Part shown: in pieces, positions 8,752 to 17,269 of the stretch
Numbering within the stretch: the stretch's first letter is position 1
How the letters are laid out: each line of letters opens with the position of its first letter
The notes under the pieces: model-generated
The model's input: only the letters and a program-made list of their open reading frames with translations
What the model was told of the DNA's origin: nothing
Database searches by the model: none
Translations under genes and position numbers: made by a program
NCBI GenBank assembly: GCA_965194535.1
Contig: OZ239145.1
Span: 1,426,001-1,490,000, forward strand
Reading direction: 5' to 3'
Length of the DNA: 64,000 nt
From: Verrucolacustris abundans
GTDB taxonomy: Bacteria > Verrucomicrobiota > Verrucomicrobiia > Methylacidiphilales > Verrucolacustridaceae

Positions 8752-10305
8752 TCAAGTGACATCCCGAAACCGAATCAACCCCATTGAAACCAACACCATG
8801 GAGACCCAAACCATCCAATCTCCCCAACGAGTATAAAATGTGATTTTAGGTTCACTTAACTCCAATTCGCCCGAAATAAACCCAGGGGATTGAAAGGACT
8901 TTTTCTCTGCATCCCAAACTTCAGCCATGATTGTGCCACGCGGATGGATCAAAGCTGTCACCCCATCGTTCGTAGCCCTGAGAAGAGGCAAACGAGTCTC
9001 GATCGCACGAAATCGTGCGTTTTCCAGATGTTGTCTTGCTCCCGCCGAACTACCAAACCACGCATCATTCGTTACATTCACCAAAAGGTGGGGAAGCTGA
9101 ATGGCAGCACGCCGAACTAGCCTTGCTACCGAATCTTCAAAGCAGATCAAAGGCGCAATTCGCACTCCTCGTTCCGCCAATTCCAGAACTCCTGGAGTTT
9201 TTCCCGCTGTTAAATCTCCACCTGGTGGAACCAACTTTCTTAGCCAAGGAAAAATATCCGCTAGGGGAACATACTCCCCCATGATCACGAGGTGGGATTT
9301 ATCGTAAACTTGCGGTGGTCGACCCTCCTCGCCTGTGAAAAGTACCGCACTGTTAAATGTTTCTGCCCCACGAATATCCAGCGAACCTGCTAGCAAGCTT
9401 CTTGCTCCCCACTGACGAGCTTTTTGAACAGCGGTTTGAAATGCGGGTTCCTCCCTCCATCCCGTCCCTGCCAAACTCTCTGGCCAAACCAAAAGATCAA
9501 CTGGACCTCCTCCAACGAGCACAATCTCCGACCAACGCGTTAACTCCTCCGCGACTTTAACCATCTTGGCAGATCGCCACGGATCTTGGGCAACAGCAGG
9601 CTGAATCGCAGCGTATCGCAGCGTTACAAAAGGCTTCTCATCCGTCCGCAGGACCCCTCGCGCTCCATAAACCATCGTCATCCCTAAAACAAAAACCCCA
9701 GCCGTAAAGTCCCAACGCGGTTTCCACTTCTGCATTCCTCGAATTTCCAGCTCAAAACGCCTTGCTGTTAGAGTCAACGTCAACCCCCCAAACGCAACTA
9801 CCCAAGATATCAGCGGAACTCCCCCCAAATCCGCAACCTGTGCCAAAAGGAGAAGGTTTCCTTGGGATACCCCCAACCCGTTCCAACCAAATCCGCTAAA
9901 AACGATCCCCCGAAGCCACTCGGTTAGGACCCAGGCCGAGGCACCGAGAAACACATGCCGGATATTTCCGGCGCTCGTCATTCGTTCCACATCAGCACCT
10001 GCAAACCGAACCCAGAGGACAAACCAAAGCGCCGGATAGATCGCCATGTACAGACACAGAAGCACCCACCCCGCGACGGTAACAGTCGTTAACCAACTGA
10101 AGGTCGTTAGAAAGTGGGTCGCACCCGCAAACCAACCCAATATGAAGCTTTGCTTCAGGTTTGGCCTCTCTCGAACTCCATAGTACGCCAGTGGAATTAA
10201 TCCTAACCACCCGGCCAAAGGTTGACTGAATGGCGCAAAACCCATGGTTAATCCCAAACCCGTGCACCCCGCACAGAGCCAGCCGATCGTCGGAATTCCA
10301 AACAT
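8752..10305 (-). CDS. lnt: Apolipoprotein N-acyltransferase
   Basis: The 517-residue inner-membrane enzyme adds the third acyl chain to lipoproteins, taking it from phospholipid. Residues 1-220 hold several membrane segments, followed by a periplasmic nitrilase-like domain. The Glu-Lys-Cys triad is visible as Glu276 (VWPESLAG), Lys336 (YDKSHLV) and Cys388 (LICFEDSV). A last membrane helix is at the C-terminus. Length and order match the family. The ATG at 10305 overlaps the ATG of the divergent carotenoid gene in one CATG, which leaves no intergenic space. It heads the unit lnt-prfB-trpC-trpB. Confidence 0.95.
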   Translation of the reverse strand: MFGIPTIGWLCAGCTGLGLTMGFAPFSQPLAGWLGLIPLAYYGVRERPNLKQSFILGWFAGATHFLTTFSWLTTVTVAGWVLLCLYMAIYPALWFVLWVRFAGADVERMTSAGNIRHVFLGASAWVLTEWLRGIVFSGFGWNGLGVSQGNLLLLAQVADLGGVPLISWVVAFGGLTLTLTARRFELEIRGMQKWKPRWDFTAGVFVLGMTMVYGARGVLRTDEKPFVTLRYAAIQPAVAQDPWRSAKMVKVAEELTRWSEIVLVGGGPVDLLVWPESLAGTGWREEPAFQTAVQKARQWGARSLLAGSLDIRGAETFNSAVLFTGEEGRPPQVYDKSHLVIMGEYVPLADIFPWLRKLVPPGGDLTAGKTPGVLELAERGVRIAPLICFEDSVARLVRRAAIQLPHLLVNVTNDAWFGSSAGARQHLENARFRAIETRLPLLRATNDGVTALIHPRGTIMAEVWDAEKKSFQSPGFISGELELSEPKITFYTRWGDWMVWVSMVLVSMGLIRFRDVT

Positions 10306-11104
10306 GTTCTTTTTTCGTCCCCTATCGCCCCCGAGTCAACGCCGACCGAAGCTTGTCGCGGAAGCTTTCCTACTCTTACCTCAAGGGGTGATCTCTGCAC
10401 GCCTTCGTGAATGGCTCTGGAAATTCTTTCTCATTTGGGCCGGAATCGGTCTTCTGGCTGTGACCTTTCGCCTGACTCCTGATTGGGCCGCCACCCTTCC
10501 GCTGCCCTCTTGGTTAATTCTTTTCACTACTTTTTGCCTTCGGAATGGTGACTTTATTTCCATGCTTCTTGCGGCAAGCCATGTCTACTTCTCGGCTGTC
10601 GATCGATTGGGCCTGCGCCGTGCCCGCATCACGGCGGCTGCTATCCTCATTTCTTCCGCACTACTTGAAACAGTCGGAACTATGAGCGGGATTCCATTCG
10701 GATCCTACTCCTACACCGACGCCTTTGGCCCCCGCATGGGCGGAGTTCTCCCTCTAGCAATCCCCTTGGCATGGTTCACCGTCGTGGCAGGTGCAAATCT
10801 AAGCTTAAGCCAGTACTGGCGTGATGGTTCCCGTGCACCGATTGCGATCGCCACTGGCGCATTTGCCATGATTTTCGATTTTCTTATGGAACCTTTTGCC
10901 TACGCCATTCGAGGGTACTGGCACTGGGCTGGAAATATTGTCCCTCCACAAAACTTTTTTTCATGGTTCATTTTCAGCGCCTTGTTGGCTTGGGTCACCC
11001 CCGTCTATGCCAAGCCTGCTCAACGACCCGACCCTCGCCCTGCCATTACTTTGGGACTCATGAGCGGCCTCTTTATTGCCGCCCGAATTGCTCACGGAAT
11101 TTAA
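10304..11104 (+). CDS. CruF-like carotenoid biosynthesis membrane protein (DUF422)
   Basis: This 266-residue polytopic membrane protein has the DUF422/CruF signature around ETVGTMSGIPFGSYSYTD, with later conserved segments VLPLAIPLAWFTVVAGA and FDFLMEPFAYAIRGYWHW. CruF proteins hydrate the end group of acyclic or monocyclic carotenoids (1',2'-hydratases); archaeal relatives act on C50 bacterioruberin precursors. The neighbouring phytoene synthase-like and prenyl synthase genes support a carotenoid role. ATG 10304 shares its CATG with lnt; an in-frame GTG at 10388 would remove 28 residues and leave an intergenic space, so the start is uncertain. It converges on the phytoene synthase gene with 6 bases between the stops. 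Confidence 0.75.
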   Translation: MFFFRPLSPPSQRRPKLVAEAFLLLPQGVISARLREWLWKFFLIWAGIGLLAVTFRLTPDWAATLPLPSWLILFTTFCLRNGDFISMLLAASHVYFSAVDRLGLRRARITAAAILISSALLETVGTMSGIPFGSYSYTDAFGPRMGGVLPLAIPLAWFTVVAGANLSLSQYWRDGSRAPIAIATGAFAMIFDFLMEPFAYAIRGYWHWAGNIVPPQNFFSWFIFSALLAWVTPVYAKPAQRPDPRPAITLGLMSGLFIAARIAHGI

Positions 11105-11110
11105 AAGGAA

Positions 11111-11998
11111 TTACGACCAACCACCGCTTCGTCTTTTCCACCAGATTCCAAACGCACGCACCACTTTTTGCCCCATGGAAAGGGAGTGCCTTTTTTGAAA
11201 CACGTCGTATCCAGAGGCCTCAATCGGATCTAAAATTCCAGCATATAACTCTCTCATAAACCAAACTGACATTTGAGGCCCGCCTTTCGGTAGCAAAGCA
11301 ATACCAGGCTCAGCCAATCGATACTGCTCCCTTGCTCGTGAAACTTGAAACTGCATGAATTCAGCCCAATGCCCCGACATCCTGCCCATAAGAAGATCTT
11401 CTGCACGTACCCCATACTTCTCTCTTTCGCGTGCGGGAAGGTAAATTCTCCTCGCTCTAGCATCCTCCGCCACGTCTCTTAAAATATTCGTCAACTGCAT
11501 TCCTCTTCCTAAGTCCAAGGCCCTAGGTTCTGCCTCTGGATCTTCAGATCCAAAGACTCTCATCATCATCAATCCCACTGTCCCTGCGACACGATAACAG
11601 TAGCGATCCAACTCTTCCCAAGTCTGCAAATTGACAGGTCCCGCATCCCCCGCGACCCCGATCGCCAAATCCTCAAACCATATTCTTCGGATTTTCTTTC
11701 GGCTGACTGTATCTCGAAATGCAGGCATCCACTCTTCACCAGACTGATCCCCTCCCGATTCAAACGCCCTCACTAGCATCTCCCTTGCTACTTCAGGTCG
11801 CACAGTCTCTCCTCTCGCAGCCACCTGATCCACTGCATCATCAATCGAACGACAACATGCGTACACAGCATAAGCATCCTGACGGATGGACTCTGCCAAA
11901 ACATGGGATGCGAAATAAAAAGTGCGTGCGTGCGTTCGCGTGATCGCTTTCGCCGACCGAAATGAGTCCGCCAAACTTGGGGACAAAAAAGAGCCCAA
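11111..11998 (-). CDS. crtB: Squalene/phytoene synthase family protein
   Basis: The 295-residue enzyme condenses two prenyl diphosphates head to head. Both Asp-rich metal-binding motifs are present: SIDDAVD (51-57) and NILRDVAED (171-179). The flanking segments RTFYFAS and RARRIYLPARE are typical of CrtB/CrtM/HpnD. It lies 4 bases after the prenyl diphosphate synthase gene, so the pair likely makes a substrate and uses it directly. With a GGPP-type synthase next door, phytoene (C40) is the likelier product. C30 dehydrosqualene or squalene (CrtM, HpnCD) cannot be excluded, since no desaturase is in the window. Confidence 0.85.
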   Translation of the reverse strand: MGSFLSPSLADSFRSAKAITRTHARTFYFASHVLAESIRQDAYAVYACCRSIDDAVDQVAARGETVRPEVAREMLVRAFESGGDQSGEEWMPAFRDTVSRKKIRRIWFEDLAIGVAGDAGPVNLQTWEELDRYCYRVAGTVGLMMMRVFGSEDPEAEPRALDLGRGMQLTNILRDVAEDARARRIYLPAREREKYGVRAEDLLMGRMSGHWAEFMQFQVSRAREQYRLAEPGIALLPKGGPQMSVWFMRELYAGILDPIEASGYDVFQKRHSLSMGQKVVRAFGIWWKRRSGGWS

Positions 11999-12002
11999 CC
12001 GA

Positions 12003-13106
12003 CTAACTCCCCAAACGAACCGTCTGCCTTACCCAAGCAATCGCCTCTGAAATCGAGGCCTGCTCTTCCTGTGACAAGTGTGACTCGAGAAGGAGTCGGT
12101 TCGACTGCTCAAATAAAACGCGGCAACGCTCCTGCATGACCTGGATCGCCCCAGACTTTCTCAACAGATCCTGCACCTTCGAAATAGATGCCTCGCTTCG
12201 GGCAGCAGAGTGAAAACACATCTGCAAGAAAGACCGATCCACCTCACCCAACCGCTGATAGGCCTCGTGAATCAGAAGAGTCTTTTTCCCTTCCATCAGA
12301 TCCGTAGGCAGGAGTTGGTCCTTCCCGTCAAGATGGGAAACTTCAAGTAGGTCATTTTGGATCTGAAACGCCAACCCTAGAGGTTCCATCACTTTGGCTA
12401 GATCCTCCGCTTTCTCGGGACTGGCCCCTGCAAGTAATGCCCCAATCACACAAGGTGCTTCAAAGGTATACCTTGTGGTTTTCAAGAGGTAGGTCAACTC
12501 GATCTCCTCACGAGTTACTCGCCCGATATCACGAGAACCTAAAAGAATATCAAAGATCTCACCCACCCCCGTATCCGTCACATACGAGAGAAGTTTACCC
12601 AAGGCCTGTTGCCGAGGCCCCACATCAAAAGAACTTTGCAAGAGCGTCTCAACCGAAAGTGCAAACAGCAGATCTCCCACCACCAAGGCCACGCCTTGCC
12701 CCGTCCGCTCCGCATGGCTCATCCTACCCTGCCGCTGCTCCACCAGTTTATGAAACGTAGGCAAACCCCGCCTTTTTTCAGAGTGATCAATCAAATCATC
12801 GTGAACAAGAACGAATGCATGCAAAAGCTCAAGAGAGAGTGCGGCCTGAACTAAAGATTTATCCGCCCAGCCCTTGGCGCCTCCTAAGGCCCGATAAGTG
12901 AGAAGAAAAAGAAGCGGGCGGATTCGCTTTCCTTTTCTGCCAACAAATTCGCACATATCGAAAAAGATCGGTTCAAAAAGATCCCCGAAGTCATATCGCT
13001 CCTTCTGCCGATGGAAAAAGCCCTGCATCTCCTGCTCAAGAAGCAGGGGGAGCCGCTCCCGTTCCACAGTTTGGGGGGACGAATTCACAATGTACAATAC
13101 GGACAA
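12003..13106 (-). CDS. Polyprenyl diphosphate synthase, probably geranylgeranyl type
   Basis: The 367-residue trans-prenyltransferase has a first Asp-rich motif DDLID (103-107, without the two-residue insert of IspA-type enzymes) and a modified second motif NDLLE (251-255) in GLAFQIQNDLLEV. That pattern resembles type I GGPP synthases. Conserved GKRIRPLLFLL and GDLLFALSVE regions are also present. It is cotranscribed with the phytoene synthase-like gene. A separate IspA-type synthase occurs at 33.6 kb, so this copy is probably dedicated to carotenoid or longer-chain products. The exact chain length is an inference. Confidence 0.82.
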   Translation of the reverse strand: MSVLYIVNSSPQTVERERLPLLLEQEMQGFFHRQKERYDFGDLFEPIFFDMCEFVGRKGKRIRPLLFLLTYRALGGAKGWADKSLVQAALSLELLHAFVLVHDDLIDHSEKRRGLPTFHKLVEQRQGRMSHAERTGQGVALVVGDLLFALSVETLLQSSFDVGPRQQALGKLLSYVTDTGVGEIFDILLGSRDIGRVTREEIELTYLLKTTRYTFEAPCVIGALLAGASPEKAEDLAKVMEPLGLAFQIQNDLLEVSHLDGKDQLLPTDLMEGKKTLLIHEAYQRLGEVDRSFLQMCFHSAARSEASISKVQDLLRKSGAIQVMQERCRVLFEQSNRLLLESHLSQEEQASISEAIAWVRQTVRLGS

Positions 13107-13143
13107 TTAAGGGTGGCAGGCCAACCGGAAAAGATGAAGTTAT

Positions 13144-14037
13144 TCATATCGTGTATTCGCTGCCCTGAGGCCTCTCCGACTTGGGAATGATTTTTAATGT
13201 CGCATGCTCAGCAAATACGAGGTGATGAGGAGGAACACTCTTCGCAAGAAAAACCCCCCCTCCAATCGTGCTTCCCTCGCCAACGACTGTCTCACCCCCA
13301 AGAATTGTGGCCCCTGGGTAAATAGTCACGCGATCCTCAATCGTCGGATGTCGCTTACGACCTCGCAAGGTCTGAGCCCCTGTAACCGACCGCGCACCTA
13401 GGGTCACCCCGTGATAAATTCGAACCTCTTGCCCGATCTCTGTTGTCTCTCCAATCACAACTCCCGTTCCGTGATCGATGAAAAATGAATGGCCAATCAC
13501 TGCCCCAGGGTGAATATCGATTCCTGTGCGACTGTGAGCCCATTCGGTCATCATTCTAGGAAAAAGAGGGACTCCAAGAAGATGAAGTTCATGAGCCATT
13601 CTCTGAACAGCGATGGCTTCAATGCCGGGATAGGCCAAAAGAATCTCCTCAACATTTCGTGCCGCAGGATCGCCTGCCATAACGGCCTCTACATCCGTCT
13701 TTAAGATTTTTCGAACTGCAGGAAGTCGCTTGAGAAACGCCTCCACTTTACCTGCTGCTGTTTCCCCAGCGAACCCAGTGGCAGGCATACTTTTGCCAAT
13801 TTCTTTTGTTAGGGCCGTTTCAACAGATCGAAGAAGAGACGTAATAGCGGGCCCAAGTTCCCTCCCCTCGAGATTATCTCCATCATAGAAACCAGGGAAA
13901 AGCAGGTGGAGCAGATCTTCCGTAATTGCCGCCACAACCGCCTTAGAAGGGAGTTGAGTTCCCCCTAAATGGTTAATCGCAGCTAATTCGGCGTAAGAGC
14001 GAACCATCTGATCTGTTAATGGGTGATGTGCGTTCAA
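13144..14037 (-). CDS. cysE: Serine O-acetyltransferase
   Basis: The 297-residue protein acetylates serine as the first step of cysteine synthesis. An N-terminal helical region precedes a left-handed beta-helix of hexapeptide repeats. The signature is clear: SRTGIDIHPGAVIGHSFFIDHG, VIGETTEIGQEVRIYHGVTLGA, RHPTIEDRVTIYPGATILG. It matches the longer, EpsC/SrpH-like SAT form with an extended N-terminus. It is divergent from aroE with 11 bases between the starts and lies 37 bases upstream of the prenyl synthase gene. Confidence 0.93.
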   Translation of the reverse strand: MNAHHPLTDQMVRSYAELAAINHLGGTQLPSKAVVAAITEDLLHLLFPGFYDGDNLEGRELGPAITSLLRSVETALTKEIGKSMPATGFAGETAAGKVEAFLKRLPAVRKILKTDVEAVMAGDPAARNVEEILLAYPGIEAIAVQRMAHELHLLGVPLFPRMMTEWAHSRTGIDIHPGAVIGHSFFIDHGTGVVIGETTEIGQEVRIYHGVTLGARSVTGAQTLRGRKRHPTIEDRVTIYPGATILGGETVVGEGSTIGGGVFLAKSVPPHHLVFAEHATLKIIPKSERPQGSEYTI

Positions 14038-14048
14038 GAGGAAATCCT

Positions 14049-15032
14049 ATGCGAAACTTTCTCAAGGAGCAACTTGGGCGGAGTGCGTTTTTGTTGGGCG
14101 GATGTCCTTTCCGATGGCTCAATAGGGATGTGCAAGCCGAGGTTTTTACCCCCACAACCCTACCCCCGCATAAGAGGGGTGTGTTGCGCTATGGGGTAAT
14201 CGGTTCTCCAATATCCCACTCCTTATCCCCTTCCATGCAACTAGCAGGTTGGCAGGCTTTAGGTATCCCCGCCGAATACTTCCGTATCGAAATTCCATCA
14301 GGAGAACTAGAGAAGGCCGTTCCTCAACTTATCCAAGCGGGTCTTGCAGGGTGGAACTGTACTCTGCCCCATAAGGGGGAAATGTTTCGACTATCGCAAA
14401 TCAAAGACTCATCTGCACTGGAAGCGGAATCCGTGAACACCGTCCAGATCCTCAACGGAAAAATTCATGGATCAAGCACCGACGCGCCAGGTTGGGCTCG
14501 GGCGATAAATGAAACCTGGCCAAACTCCCTTCCTCCTGGCCGAGTCCTTCTATTAGGATGTGGCGGCGTGGGCCAATCTATCGCCCGCTTCCTTGCGCGC
14601 ACAGGGTGCGACTCTCTGACCCTAGTGAATCGAGATCCTCTGAGAGCCCAAAGACTTTTGCGCGAGCTAACTCCTCTTGTTGCCGGGCGATTTCCCATCC
14701 GACAAATGGACTGGGATTTCTCTGCCCTTCCTAAGACCTTAAAAGAAACCGACCTCCTTCTCCACGGCACCAGTCTCGGGCTTAAAGAAACGGATCCTTC
14801 TTCTATACCAGAAGAGTATCTCAATCCACCTATGCGAATCTACGACACTCTTTATCGAAAAGATTTAACACCCCTCGTGCAAGCGGGGCGTAAGCGAGGG
14901 TGCTTAGCCATCGACGGTTTGGGGATGCTTCTCCATCAAGGGGCACTCTCTTTTGAGTTATGGTCTAAAAAACCTGCACCGCTTCAACCTATGCGTGCAG
15001 CGCTGGAACAAGTTGCCGGCCGAAATCTATGA
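14049..15032 (+). CDS. aroE: Shikimate dehydrogenase
   Basis: The enzyme reduces 3-dehydroshikimate with NADPH. The substrate domain begins at RYGVIGSPISHSLSP, with the catalytic lysine (about Lys109) in NCTLPHKGEM. The NADP loop is LLLGCGGVGQSIARFL, and the C-terminal Asp/Gln region is IDGLGMLLHQGALSFELW. I chose ATG 14049 because AGAGGA lies 6 bases upstream; an upstream in-frame ATG at 14019 would overlap cysE. Even so, about 46 residues precede the usual family start, an unusual extension of unknown role. The stop overlaps the prepilin peptidase start (ATGA). Confidence 0.93.
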   Translation: MRNFLKEQLGRSAFLLGGCPFRWLNRDVQAEVFTPTTLPPHKRGVLRYGVIGSPISHSLSPSMQLAGWQALGIPAEYFRIEIPSGELEKAVPQLIQAGLAGWNCTLPHKGEMFRLSQIKDSSALEAESVNTVQILNGKIHGSSTDAPGWARAINETWPNSLPPGRVLLLGCGGVGQSIARFLARTGCDSLTLVNRDPLRAQRLLRELTPLVAGRFPIRQMDWDFSALPKTLKETDLLLHGTSLGLKETDPSSIPEEYLNPPMRIYDTLYRKDLTPLVQAGRKRGCLAIDGLGMLLHQGALSFELWSKKPAPLQPMRAALEQVAGRNL

Positions 15033-15829
15033 TTCCGCCTTTCCTTGTTGCAGTTTTTGTTTTTGTGTTAGGCGCACTATTAGGCTCCTTTCTGAATGTC
15101 TGCATTCTTCGCATCCCTTTGGGCCAATCCATCGTTCGTCCGCCCTCACGTTGTGCAGCCTGTGGTTTACAACTTCCAGGGTGGCTCAATATACCGATTT
15201 TCGGCTATTTCCTGCTTCGGGGAAGGGCTCGGTGCTGTGGAGCTCATCTGGATCCTCGCTACCCCCTCGTTGAAGCGTGCACGGCTTGCGTCTTTACCGC
15301 TCTTTGGATCCAGTACCCACCACAACTTTTCGCAGTCTACGGCCTTCTTATTGCTGGCCTGATTGTGGCCTCGGGTATCGATCTCGACTACCTTATCATT
15401 CCCGATGCCTTAACCGTGGGAGGTGTGGTTGCCGGAATTTCACTAAGCTATCTGTTTCCCTCTCTTCAAGGGAAAGAGGATGCCGTGGATGCAATGATTC
15501 GATCCGCCCTCTCTGCAAGTGTCGCTGGAGGGTCACTCTGGCTCGTTGCCAAAGCTGCCTCTTGGCTTCTTCAGAAGGAGGCCATGGGAATCGGCGATGC
15601 AAAACTTCTGGCTGCCTTAGGTGCTTTTTTAGGTTGGCAGAGTTTACCATTTATTTTAGCCGTTTCCTCTCTCATCGGAACCATCATCGGCATTGGAATT
15701 TTAAAACAGAGAAAACAGAAACTTGGAGTCAAAGTTCCTTTTGGCCCCTACCTTGCCCTCGCAGCCCTCTTGTGGCTCCTAGGGGGCTCAAAAGTGATAG
15801 CAAAATATCTTCCGAATAACTTTTCATAA
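15029..15829 (+). CDS. Prepilin peptidase (A24 family), incomplete zinc site
   Basis: This 266-residue polytopic membrane protease cleaves and may methylate type IV pilin/pseudopilin leaders. Both catalytic aspartates are in place: GIDLDYLIIPD (about Asp118) and MGIGDAKLL (Asp190). The cytoplasmic zinc loop normally has two CxxC pairs. The first is intact (Cys42, Cys45 in RCAACG), but the second reads ARCCG at 67-71, with alanine where the first cysteine should be and a shifted Cys69. Zinc-free PilD homologues exist, so activity is still likely. It is coupled to aroE by ATGA. No pilin genes are in the window. Confidence 0.88.
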   Translation: MIPPFLVAVFVFVLGALLGSFLNVCILRIPLGQSIVRPPSRCAACGLQLPGWLNIPIFGYFLLRGRARCCGAHLDPRYPLVEACTACVFTALWIQYPPQLFAVYGLLIAGLIVASGIDLDYLIIPDALTVGGVVAGISLSYLFPSLQGKEDAVDAMIRSALSASVAGGSLWLVAKAASWLLQKEAMGIGDAKLLAALGAFLGWQSLPFILAVSSLIGTIIGIGILKQRKQKLGVKVPFGPYLALAALLWLLGGSKVIAKYLPNNFS

Positions 15830-15945
15830 AGATACATATATATCTAAATATCAATATTTTATATAATATAGATAAAAGCCAAAATTACTACCATCTACCA
15901 CCTCCTTGAGTAGACTTTTGGTAAACCTTACCCCTTTATATAGGG
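15830..15945 (+). promoter_or_regulatory. AT-rich intergenic region before outer-membrane protein gene
   Basis: This 116-base gap is strikingly AT-rich against its surroundings, especially 15830-15880. It contains TATATAATATAG (15860-15872 region) with a TATAAT box at 15862-15867, but no clear -35 element. It probably holds the promoter of the barrel protein gene that follows. A similar AT-rich island is at 25846-25925. Confidence 0.4.
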
Positions 15946-17262
15946 ATGCGGAATTGGCTGGGCACCACATATTGTATATTGGCAATACTAATCACTCTCT
16001 CGCCACATGGTCGTTGCGCGGGAAATACCCCAACAAATCTCTCCCTTCAAGAAGATGGTTCTCTCGTTGTTTTCGATGCGAAAGGAGGCGTAGCGGAGTT
16101 TGTAAAACAGGGTACGCCCCGACAGGCAATTCAACTGGACGGCCAAAGTTGTAACGTCAGCTACGGATTTAATTCAGCCGGAAAACAGACTGTTCTCGTA
16201 AGTCTCCCTGCCTCCGCCACAACTCCGGTTGTTTTTCTTTTGGGTGATTCCCAAGTCACAATCCCACCTAAATCTGGTTTAAGAATTGCCCTAAACGAGT
16301 CTCACAAGATCGAGAAAATGGACGGCGCTCCTGCAGGCACGGTTCAATTTCAAAACATCTCCTCCCGCCCACAACCCCCTACCCAACTTTCTCCAACCCC
16401 GATTCCAATCCCTGCTCAAGTCGTAGAGCCTACCCCTCCTCCAATCCCCGCCCAAAATCCTCAGACTTCCGAAACTACCCTTGATAAAAATCTAGAGCCT
16501 GTTGACAGCAACATAAATTTAACCCAACCAGCCACGACTAGCACACCCGCCGATCCAATGGCGGGACAAGGAAATGCCCTGTCCTCTCCCCCGACAGAAA
16601 TCGGCTGGCCCGGAAAACTTCTTCAATCCCCGCTCACCGAACCCCAAATGGAAGAGGACTACTTCTACGTCCGAACTGAGGGTGGCGCCCGATTCGTAAG
16701 CTCGATGAACATTGTCAATATCGTTGGACCAGTGGGAGCAACAAATCCAATGATCCAAAAAGAAATCGCATTCAGCACAGGCTATCGCCAAGACATTGAT
16801 ATCGGCGTCTGGCTGACTCCTTGGTTCGGACTCGCGGTCGAAACTGGCTTTGCACTAAATGCCATACGGGGAAATACCGAGGGCATGACCGTGTCCAGTA
16901 GCACCTACTGGAGCGTTCCCATTATGGCTCAGCTCTGTTTCCAGTATCCAAACGATACGGGGTTTATCCCCTACCTTAACTTTGGCTTCGGGGGTGGCTG
17001 GAACTATTTCAACATTGGAAGTATTTCTTATCCCCCCGCTGGCCAAGGCTCAACTTTATCAGGTGCTGGAAACGACATGAACAACGCTTATCAAATCGCG
17101 GCTGGTGTGAGATGGCGAATCTGGGAACAGCTAGGCCTCACCCTCGCTTATAAGTTTTATGGCACCAGCCAACCCACCGTCGATATGGGCGATAATCAGC
17201 AGGTCACTTTCGGGTCTCCCGTCACCAACTCCATTGAGTTGGGCGGAAACTTCTCCTTTTAA
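15946..17262 (+). CDS. Exported outer-membrane beta-barrel protein with Pro-rich linker
   Basis: The 438-residue protein starts with a signal peptide (about residues 1-25, ending HGRCAG). A small beta-rich domain follows (about 30-120). A Pro/Thr/Gln-rich linker spans about 140-220 (repeats such as PTPIPIPAQ and PTPPPIPAQ). A C-terminal barrel of about 200 residues has alternating aromatic strands (FVSSMNIVNIVG, GLAVETGFALNAI, FIPYLNFGFGGGWNYF, LGLTLAYKFYG) and ends in Phe (LGGNFSF), the usual outer-membrane sorting signature. It resembles OmpA-like/OMP_b-brl porin-type domains. The function is unknown; the linker suggests the N-terminal domain reaches the periplasm or the cell wall. It converges on aroC. 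Confidence 0.7.
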   Translation: MRNWLGTTYCILAILITLSPHGRCAGNTPTNLSLQEDGSLVVFDAKGGVAEFVKQGTPRQAIQLDGQSCNVSYGFNSAGKQTVLVSLPASATTPVVFLLGDSQVTIPPKSGLRIALNESHKIEKMDGAPAGTVQFQNISSRPQPPTQLSPTPIPIPAQVVEPTPPPIPAQNPQTSETTLDKNLEPVDSNINLTQPATTSTPADPMAGQGNALSSPPTEIGWPGKLLQSPLTEPQMEEDYFYVRTEGGARFVSSMNIVNIVGPVGATNPMIQKEIAFSTGYRQDIDIGVWLTPWFGLAVETGFALNAIRGNTEGMTVSSSTYWSVPIMAQLCFQYPNDTGFIPYLNFGFGGGWNYFNIGSISYPPAGQGSTLSGAGNDMNNAYQIAAGVRWRIWEQLGLTLAYKFYGTSQPTVDMGDNQQVTFGSPVTNSIELGGNFSF

Positions 17263-17269
17263 TTCTGCC

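Noticed and set aside
15277..15819. 180-codon frame inside the prepilin peptidase gene
   Set aside because: Arg/Cys/Ser-rich shadow translation; the other frame has both catalytic Asp motifs.
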